Shown: positions 5,871-11,262 of the stretch, one piece after another | How positions within the stretch are numbered: position 1 is the first letter of the stretch | Layout: every line of letters starts with the position of its first letter | NCBI GenBank assembly: GCA_938007945.1 | Contig: CALLME010000048.1 | Span: 1 to 11,262 of the forward strand | Direction of reading: 5' to 3' | DNA length: 11,262 bases | DNA from: an uncultured Caulobacterales bacterium | GTDB taxonomy: Bacteria; Pseudomonadota; Alphaproteobacteria; Caulobacterales; Maricaulaceae | The notes under the pieces: generated by a model | Database searches by the model: none | Seen by the model: the letters and a program-made list of their open reading frames with translations, nothing else | Told to the model about the DNA's origin: nothing | Position numbers and translations under genes: made by a program

Positions 5871-8229
5871 AGTCGCGACTTTCAGTTCTAATGATAACAG
5901 ACGGCGTTTCAGGTGATAACTCAGTCAAAGTCTCAGCTTTCGGAAGTGAGAAAATAAATTCGGCCCCCGTCAGGCCATCAATGCGGTCAGCGAGGCGAAT
6001 ATAGCCGCCGTGATCTTCGGCAACGCGCTGCACAATAGCGAGACCAAGGCCCGTCCCGCTCTCGCGCGTAGTCACGTAAGGCTCTAGCAAACGCTCTTTG
6101 TCAGGCAGCGGCCAGCCCGTCCCGTCGTCAACTATATGAAGTTCAAACGACTCCGGGGTAGCGATGACCGAAATATCAATGTGACCCCCTTTCGCTGGCC
6201 CGCTCTCGCTGTCTTGGCGGCGCGCAATCGACTCGCTTGCATTTTTGATAATATTGGCCAGGGCTTGCGAAATCAGTCGGGCATCACAAAGCACAATTGC
6301 GTCTTGTGAGGGGCGACCAAAACTGAACCGCACGTCAGGAAAAGCCACGCGTTGTTCAAAGACCACATCATCCAAGAGCGCACGCAAATCGACGCGTTCA
6401 AATTCTGGCGCTGGCATACGAGCAAAGGCGGAAAACTCATCCACCATGCGCTCAAGACTACCGACTTGACGAATGATTGTTTGTGTACAGTTATCAAAGA
6501 CGTCTTGATCCGCGAGATTTTTGTCTGAGTATTTTCGTTGCAACCGTTCAGCAGAAAGCTGGATGGGCGTCAGCGGGTTTTTAATCTCATGCGCAATGCG
6601 GCGCGCGACTTCGCGCCAAGCCGAATGTCGCTGCGCTGCGACAAGGCGCGTCATATCATCAAATGTCAGCACCCAGCCGGTATCTTTGCGCGCCCCCAAA
6701 TAGGCCGACACACGTAGATCAAAATTTCGCGTTCCGTTCAGCGTTTCAAAACTCACTTGATCTTCGGCGGCGTTATGAACATCTTCGCGCGCCGCTTTAA
6801 AGGCCGAAGCAAACTCTGGCAAAACAGTCTCAACAGGTTGGCCTAACATCGTCTCTGACCCCATACCGAGTAGGCGTACGGCAGACGTATTGACGAGTGT
6901 AATGCGGCCCTCTTGCGAAAGACCCACCACGCCTGCGCGCACGCCAGACAACACAGCTTCGGAGAATTGACGTCGCTGCTCTGAGATATCATGCTCGCGA
7001 ATAAGCTCGTCACGTTGGCTTGAAAGCTGCTGCGTCATGCGGTTAAAGGCTGAACCAAGGTCGCTCATTTCGCCCCAATCGCGCTGCACATTCACGCGCG
7101 CGCTAAGGTCGCCGTCGCGCACTTGTTCAGCCGCGTCTACGAGACGACCAAGGGGATCAATAATACGATTAGCGAGCATAATACCGAGCCAAACGGCAGC
7201 TGTTAATATGATTAAAACCGTTTCAAAAAACGTCAGCGCAAAGACGCGCTCAATACGGTTTTGATCCGCAATATAGCCGTCCAGTGCTTTTTCAGAGGCA
7301 TCAATTCCAGAGATAGACGACAGCACTTTGGAATTAGATCGCAGATAACGCCCTGCATATAAGTAAACGCCCGCATAAGTCTCAAGCTCTGTCAGCACGG
7401 CAAGATAATTAATATCATCGCGTTGACTAAATGCCATTTCGCCGTTGCGCACGGCTTCAAACGCAGAGCGTACAGGGACGCGCATATCAGGCGCTTGACC
7501 ACTTTGAGAGCGCATTAAAATCATGCCGTCGCGGGTCATCAAAAAGACCTCGTCAAATCCAAGGCTGAGCCGTTCTACACCTAGTCTTGCTGTGTTCGTT
7601 ACGCGATTATCTAGCAGAGCAGGTGAGCCGTTTAGGCGTCGCTTAAGCGTGCCCGTGTCGCGGATAAGGGCGCGTCGTTCATCCGCGAGGTAACTATCTA
7701 GAAAGGTACGCGCCTCCTCCATATAAACGCGGTTAGAGCCCCCCACGACTTCACTGATATTACGACTAATCAGCGTTGTCGAAAACGCCCCGACGAGTAT
7801 GGCAGGAATGAGCGCCGCGAGTGAAAAGACGAGCACGAAGCGACGGTGCAGTAGCGGTGCCGAGCGACGGCTTTTGCCTGAGAAGAGAATATTCCAAAGC
7901 TGCCCCCCCATAACAATCACGAGAACGGCAAGCAGAACGAGATTAAATTGCAAAATAGGAAGCGCCTGCACAGTGCGCTCTGTGTCGCCCGACAAAGCGA
8001 AGAAAATGCCAATAACAACTAATGAGGTCGAGAGCGCAAATAGTAGTCCTAAAAGTGCATTTGACGCGAAGCGCGGCGGATTACGCAGGCGCTCAAAGCT
8101 CGGCCCTCGTCGCACACGCCCCTTCTGCTCATAACGGGCGTGACGCGCCGTGTTTTTATTGATGGGCGTGTCCCGCTTTGCCCCAAGAGGCAAGGCAGAC
8201 CTGTCGACAGCATTTGCTAGCTCAACCAT
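5860..8229 (-). CDS. ntrY: Membrane sensor histidine kinase NtrY
   Basis: This is the NtrX-partner kinase. Numbering here counts from the longest possible frame, which starts at a TTG at 8265 (801 residues). There are three membrane segments near the N-terminus (about 69-92, 105-128 and 143-166), a periplasmic sensor region (about 167-340), a fourth membrane segment (341-366), HAMP (about 367-420), a PAS domain (about 430-545), a HisKA domain with H559 in the box HEIKNPLTP, and an HATPase domain with N-box NIIKNASE (671-678), DDGTGWP (713-719) and GTGLGLAI (737-744). The start is uncertain. The ATG at 8229 (789 residues) is preferred; the TTG at 8265 lies inside an inverted repeat; a GTG at 8115 follows AAGGGG at a tight 3-base spacing and would give a roughly 751-residue protein. 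The gene follows ntrC after a 128-base gap, the largest between the regulators, so it may have its own promoter. Confidence 0.94.
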   Translation of the reverse strand: MVELANAVDRSALPLGAKRDTPINKNTARHARYEQKGRVRRGPSFERLRNPPRFASNALLGLLFALSTSLVVIGIFFALSGDTERTVQALPILQFNLVLLAVLVIVMGGQLWNILFSGKSRRSAPLLHRRFVLVFSLAALIPAILVGAFSTTLISRNISEVVGGSNRVYMEEARTFLDSYLADERRALIRDTGTLKRRLNGSPALLDNRVTNTARLGVERLSLGFDEVFLMTRDGMILMRSQSGQAPDMRVPVRSAFEAVRNGEMAFSQRDDINYLAVLTELETYAGVYLYAGRYLRSNSKVLSSISGIDASEKALDGYIADQNRIERVFALTFFETVLIILTAAVWLGIMLANRIIDPLGRLVDAAEQVRDGDLSARVNVQRDWGEMSDLGSAFNRMTQQLSSQRDELIREHDISEQRRQFSEAVLSGVRAGVVGLSQEGRITLVNTSAVRLLGMGSETMLGQPVETVLPEFASAFKAAREDVHNAAEDQVSFETLNGTRNFDLRVSAYLGARKDTGWVLTFDDMTRLVAAQRHSAWREVARRIAHEIKNPLTPIQLSAERLQRKYSDKNLADQDVFDNCTQTIIRQVGSLERMVDEFSAFARMPAPEFERVDLRALLDDVVFEQRVAFPDVRFSFGRPSQDAIVLCDARLISQALANIIKNASESIARRQDSESGPAKGGHIDISVIATPESFELHIVDDGTGWPLPDKERLLEPYVTTRESGTGLGLAIVQRVAEDHGGYIRLADRIDGLTGAEFIFSLPKAETLTELSPETPSVIIRTESRDYEI

Positions 8230-8241
8230 AAATCCAATAGG

Positions 8242-8256
8242 TGGCGCGATCCTTGC
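8242..8256 (+). promoter_or_regulatory. Possible sigma-54 -24/-12 element facing against the operon
   Basis: On the plus strand TGGCGCG-ATCC-TTGC matches the sigma-54 consensus TGGCACG-N4-TTGC at all but one of the eleven fixed positions, with exactly 10 bases between the GG and GC cores. It points toward ntrC, antisense to every gene here, and would start RNA near 8268, within the neighbouring inverted repeat. The flanking consensus positions do not match. A chance match is quite possible. Confidence 0.2.
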
Positions 8257-8261
8257 GAGTC

Positions 8262-8310
8262 GCAAACTGTTACTTGTTTAGCACAGTGTTGCTAATTATC
8301 AACAGTTTGC
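8262..8310. promoter_or_regulatory. Nested inverted repeat upstream of ntrY (candidate operator or RNA hairpin)
   Basis: A perfect 10-base inverted repeat (GCAAACTGTT at 8262-8271, AACAGTTTGC at 8301-8310) encloses a second perfect 6-base one (TTAGCA at 8278-8283, TGCTAA at 8290-8295) around a 6-base centre. The spacers between them are 6 and 5 bases, so the whole 49-base element is nearly symmetric. On the minus strand TTGATA and GATAAT hexamers, resembling promoter -35 and -10 boxes, overlap it. It could be a binding site for a dimeric regulator such as NtrC or NtrX controlling ntrYX, or a bulged hairpin in the ntrC-ntrY mRNA. No T-run follows, which speaks against a terminator. Confidence 0.5.
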
Positions 8311-8357
8311 TCGCCTCGCTTTATGACTATTTCGCCTGAGTTTGACCGTGGATCTCC

Positions 8358-9674
8358 CTAATCGATATCTAACGTGCGTAAACGCGTGCGCAGCGTATTG
8401 CGATGTATACCAAGACGGTCAGCCGCCTTCGCGCGATTGCCACCGGTAATTCGCAGAGCTTCCACAATTAACGGTCGCTCTACCCAAGCCAAGGCAGATT
8501 GGTAATGGCTCTCTTCGCCTTCCTTTGGCACTGAGGTATTGAGAAGTTGTCGGCAGGCATCTTCAAGGAGACCCGTCAGTTTCTGACTATCTTCGGGAGA
8601 CGTGTTCGAGACGATGTCTTTTGAAAATTCCTGCAGCACCATATCCGCTGTTATGACGTCATCAGAATAGAGAACAGACAGTCTGCGCACGAGATTCTCA
8701 AGCTCTCTGACATTTCCGTCCCAGCTATGGCGGTGAAGCACATCGAGCGCTTCAGTCTCAAAGCGACGATTTTGACCTGGTGAGCTTTGTGATAGAAAGC
8801 TCTCAGCCAGTTCATAAGTATCGCGGTCACGTTGGTCGAGATCTGGTATTCTGATTTCCGCCACATTAATCCGAAACAGAAGATCATCTCGAAACTCTCC
8901 TGCGGCCGCGAGACGGCGCAAATCCTTACGCGTCGCTGACAAGACACGCGGTCTATTGGTTATAGGAATATACTCAGCCTCAGTCATAACATCGAGCAAC
9001 CCCTCTTGTTGTTGCGGAGAGAGTTCTGCAATTTCATCAATATATATGTCGCCGCCATTTACTTTTTGCAGAGTGAGAGACGTGTTGGAAAAGTCTGTAT
9101 TCCGCAGAAAAGGACGTTTGCGACGGGGTCCACCATCATGCAGCAGACGCGCGACCAAGTCTTTCCCTGTCCCGACAGATCCTGAAATCAGGACAGGTAA
9201 ATCGCCCGATGCAAAGCGAGACACGGCGCGGTAAACAGGTTGCATAGCCGCACTCCGCCCAATCATCGGTAGCTTTCCAAGCTCGGCGCTAAGGCGGGCT
9301 TTGCGCGGGTTCACACTCTGCCCTGCGCGCGCAACGGCATTGGTCACATCGTCAAGTTCAAACGGCTTTGGGATATACTCAAAAACTTTATGCTCACCTG
9401 ATTTGAGCGCCGTATTGACCGTATTATTGGCACTAATCACAATGACGGGCATTTGCGGTCGAGCCTGCGAAATCTCGGGCAGACGTTCAAACACTTCGCG
9501 GCCTGACATCATAACGTCTGTCACGACAATATCGCCCTGCCCCGCTACGGCCCAGCGCACGAGCGTTTCGGCATTATCTGTTGCTTTCACTGTATGCCCT
9601 GCGCGGCTCAGCGCTTTGGACAAAACAAGGCGTACACTATCGTCATCATCAGCGAGTAAAATTTCGTATTTCAT
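8358..9674 (-). CDS. ntrC: Nitrogen regulation response regulator NtrC (loop-deleted form)
   Basis: This 438-residue protein is NtrC by position after ntrB and by domains: receiver (1-115, acidic residues at 9-12, phospho-acceptor D53, S81, K103), AAA+ domain with Walker A GSVGTGKD (165-172), Walker B DIYIDE (209-214), candidate arginine fingers R262/R268 and sensor II WDGNVREL (318-325), then a Fis-type helix-turn-helix (about 405-432, GNRAKAADRLGIHRNTLR). It is shorter than the usual 470-480 residues. The stretch carrying ELFG and GAFTGA is missing: only 19 residues separate PFL from the Walker B glycines, against about 42 in E. coli NtrC. The second loop (about 232-245) is about 6 residues short. 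Such a protein should not activate sigma-54 polymerase; Rhodobacter capsulatus NtrC, also lacking GAFTGA, works with the housekeeping polymerase. The start directly abuts the ntrB stop, with GAGGA 10 bases upstream. Confidence 0.93.
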   Translation of the reverse strand: MKYEILLADDDDSVRLVLSKALSRAGHTVKATDNAETLVRWAVAGQGDIVVTDVMMSGREVFERLPEISQARPQMPVIVISANNTVNTALKSGEHKVFEYIPKPFELDDVTNAVARAGQSVNPRKARLSAELGKLPMIGRSAAMQPVYRAVSRFASGDLPVLISGSVGTGKDLVARLLHDGGPRRKRPFLRNTDFSNTSLTLQKVNGGDIYIDEIAELSPQQQEGLLDVMTEAEYIPITNRPRVLSATRKDLRRLAAAGEFRDDLLFRINVAEIRIPDLDQRDRDTYELAESFLSQSSPGQNRRFETEALDVLHRHSWDGNVRELENLVRRLSVLYSDDVITADMVLQEFSKDIVSNTSPEDSQKLTGLLEDACRQLLNTSVPKEGEESHYQSALAWVERPLIVEALRITGGNRAKAADRLGIHRNTLRTRLRTLDID

Positions 9675-10745
9675 CTAACTCTGGTCCTCTTCCGTTAGCA
9701 TGGGGAGTAGAATTGAAAAAACTGTTTTGCCTGGGCGAGATTGCACTTCGACAAGTCCACTATGCGCCGCCGTAACTTTAGCCACAAGCGCAAGTCCAAG
9801 CCCTTGGCCAGAGGGCTTATTGGTTACAAATGGCTGAAATATTTGGTCTCTGATTGTGGCCGGAATACCAGGTCCATTATCAATGACCCGTATCTCAATC
9901 GGTAGGCCTGGCCCTTTTGCGCCAGATGGCATTTTTCGTGACACACCTGCCCGAAACGCAGTTTCAAGTTTTATTTCTCCCGCATCTTCCGTCGTCATAA
10001 TCGCTTCGCTCGCATTTTTGATAACGTTGAGTATCGCTTGCATCAGCGTATCACGGTCGCCGAGCGTTTCTGGAAGTGACGGGTCATAACTCTCTGAGAA
10101 AACAATGTCGTGCTCAGAAGATGACTGCACAAGTTTGCGCGCGTCTCTTAGCACTTCATGTATATTGACAAGGCTTAAATTTTCAGGATTTCGGTCGCCG
10201 AGCGTCTCCATGCGATCGGTCAAACGTCGGATACGGTCAGTCTCTGACGCGATGAGTTTAATCAGGGCTCGTCCTTCATCAGAGGTCACATCATCACTGA
10301 GAAGTTGCGCGGCACCGTGAATGCCCGCTAGCGGGTTTTTAATTTCATGCGCCAACATCCGTCCCATGGCAGAGACTGCCAGTTCATTTGATTTCGTGTC
10401 ATTTGGCTGTGTTGCCAAAAGTGAAATCATCATGCCAATGCGTCCTTGCGTTGGGAATAGAGTGATGTGACAGCGCTCATCCGCAGCGTCTCTGCGCATC
10501 ACAATAAAGCCGCGCAAAGAGACCGCTGTTTGGTTCTGCTCACACCGTTTCGCGGCCGATATAATGTCATCAGCTGCGCGTAAATAATCAGTAAGCGAGC
10601 GTCCCAATACGGCTCTCGCAGACTGACCTAACCATTCCTCAGACATTTGATTGAGCCATCTTATATCAAGGTCAATGCCTCCAAAAATAAAAACAGGCGT
10701 TGGCAAGTCTTCGGCAAGTGCATCTGGAACAAATTCGCCAATCAT
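9675..10745 (-). CDS. ntrB: Nitrogen regulation sensor histidine kinase NtrB
   Basis: This 356-residue soluble kinase/phosphatase phosphorylates NtrC under nitrogen limitation and is controlled by PII proteins in known systems. It has an N-terminal PAS domain (about 10-110) and no membrane segment. The HisKA domain has H133 in the box AHEIKNPLAG (132-141). The HATPase domain has N-box NVIKNASEA (240-248), DNGPGIP (289-295), the F-box region IFQPFVTNK (302-310) and GQGLGLAL (313-320). The length and motifs fit GlnL/NtrB. The start ATG overlaps the dusB stop in an ATGA junction, with AAGGTGG just upstream, and the TAG stop is immediately followed by the ntrC ATG. Both junctions point to translational coupling. 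Confidence 0.96.
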   Translation of the reverse strand: MIGEFVPDALAEDLPTPVFIFGGIDLDIRWLNQMSEEWLGQSARAVLGRSLTDYLRAADDIISAAKRCEQNQTAVSLRGFIVMRRDAADERCHITLFPTQGRIGMMISLLATQPNDTKSNELAVSAMGRMLAHEIKNPLAGIHGAAQLLSDDVTSDEGRALIKLIASETDRIRRLTDRMETLGDRNPENLSLVNIHEVLRDARKLVQSSSEHDIVFSESYDPSLPETLGDRDTLMQAILNVIKNASEAIMTTEDAGEIKLETAFRAGVSRKMPSGAKGPGLPIEIRVIDNGPGIPATIRDQIFQPFVTNKPSGQGLGLALVAKVTAAHSGLVEVQSRPGKTVFSILLPMLTEEDQS

Positions 10746-11262
10746 GCCGCCACCTTAAGCGCGTCGGGGCGCAGATAAATATCGCGCAAACCCTCCAAGA
10801 CCCGCTCTGTGTCCTCAGTGCGGCAAAGCTCGGCTCTCAATGCGCTGCGTTGGTCTTCGCCAAGTTGTGGGGCATGATTGATATATCCTGCGACATGCTT
10901 GCGCGCGACACGCAAGCCTTTACGCACAGGATAAAAATCAAGCGTATATTGATAATGAGACGTCGCGACATCAGCCATGTCATCAGCCGACAGCGGCTCT
11001 GGCGTCGGTTCGCCGTTTACTTTTGCGATAATTTCGCGCAGCGCCCATGGTCGCCCGACAAGGCCGCGCCCGACCATCACACCCGCCGCGCCTGATTGCT
11101 CCAGTGCTTGAACGGCGTCTTCGCCCGTTTGAATATCCCCATTTACAAAAACTGGCACATCTACGGCGCGCACAGTCTTGCCGACCATCTCCCAATCGGC
11201 GTCACCTTCATAAAATTGGCAGCGCGTGCGGCCATGTACGGTCAGCATACATACGCCGAGCC
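10742..11262 (-). CDS. dusB: tRNA-dihydrouridine synthase DusB/NifR3 (N-terminus cut off by window edge)
   Basis: The frame is open from the window edge to the TGA at 10742-10744 and encodes the C-terminal 173 residues or so; the start is outside the window. DusB is a flavin enzyme that reduces uridine to dihydrouridine in tRNA. The visible part contains the TIM-barrel motif VHGRTR (encoded near 11220-11240), the flavin-phosphate binding segment VFVNGDI and the GVMVGRGLVGRPW motif, then the helical C-terminal domain. This gene is called nifR3 in alphaproteobacteria because it precedes ntrBC, as here. Its stop overlaps the ntrB start by four bases, so the main promoter of the ntrBC transcript probably lies upstream of dusB, beyond the window. 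Confidence 0.95.
   Translation of the reverse strand, partial: LGVCMLTVHGRTRCQFYEGDADWEMVGKTVRAVDVPVFVNGDIQTGEDAVQALEQSGAAGVMVGRGLVGRPWALREIIAKVNGEPTPEPLSADDMADVATSHYQYTLDFYPVRKGLRVARKHVAGYINHAPQLGEDQRSALRAELCRTEDTERVLEGLRDIYLRPDALKVAA

Noticed and set aside
8230..8265. TTG start for ntrY at 8265
   Set aside because: TTG is a rare start, no good ribosome binding site precedes it, and it falls inside the perfect 10-base inverted repeat; kept only as an alternative in the ntrY entry.
8262..8310. Intrinsic terminator after ntrC
   Set aside because: The dyad is strong but has no T-run on the operon strand and a long interrupted centre, so terminator is not the best reading.
1..11262. A novel defence, mobile or biosynthetic system
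   Set aside because: All large frames are recognised members of the conserved dusB-ntrBC-ntrYX-trkAH-hfq-hflX locus; no transposase, integrase, CRISPR repeats, toxin-antitoxin pair or unknown gene was found on either strand.

Overview
This window is a contiguous, single-direction gene cluster on the minus strand. It reads (in transcription order, from the high-coordinate end) dusB(partial)-ntrB-ntrC-ntrY-ntrX-trkA-trkH-hfq-hflX(partial). This order is the nitrogen-regulation/NtrYX/Hfq neighbourhood typical of Alphaproteobacteria. Base composition looks intermediate, lower than in many alphaproteobacteria. That, together with an NtrC lacking the sigma-54 contact loop, would fit a marine Hyphomonadaceae- or Rhodobacterales-like organism, but the sequence alone cannot fix the taxon. 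No mobile elements, RNA genes, CRISPR arrays or foreign-looking genes were seen.

Layout. From 11262 to 8358: the C-terminal part of the tRNA-dihydrouridine synthase DusB (NifR3), then NtrB and NtrC. Stops and starts overlap or abut, so these are almost certainly one transcript and translationally coupled. From 8357 to 8230 is the only sizeable gap in the regulatory block; it holds a nested inverted repeat. From 8229 to 4488: the membrane histidine kinase NtrY and its regulator NtrX, overlapping by 11 bases. From 4442 to 1597: TrkA and TrkH, the RCK-domain and channel subunits of a Trk potassium uptake system. From 1596 to 1455 is a leader region with two hairpins ahead of hfq. From 1454 to 1: Hfq and the ribosome-associated GTPase HflX, with a small hairpin between them; HflX runs off the window.

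How it works together. NtrB/NtrC is the cytosolic nitrogen-sensing pair. NtrY/NtrX is a membrane-bound pair linked in other alphaproteobacteria to nitrogen, redox and envelope control. TrkA/TrkH handles potassium, and Hfq/HflX act after transcription and on ribosomes. Both response regulators keep AAA+ ATPase motifs and Fis-type DNA-binding ends but lack the GAFTGA loop needed to remodel sigma-54 RNA polymerase. NtrC lacks it more drastically, with a shortened second loop as well. They therefore probably act on other RNA polymerase forms or as repressors.

The window is a well-known conserved locus, not a new system. The items most worth checking are the loop-deleted NtrC, the nested inverted repeat upstream of ntrY, a sigma-54-like -24/-12 match beside it facing against the operon, and the structured leader of hfq. 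No gene-free stretch exceeds 300 bases.
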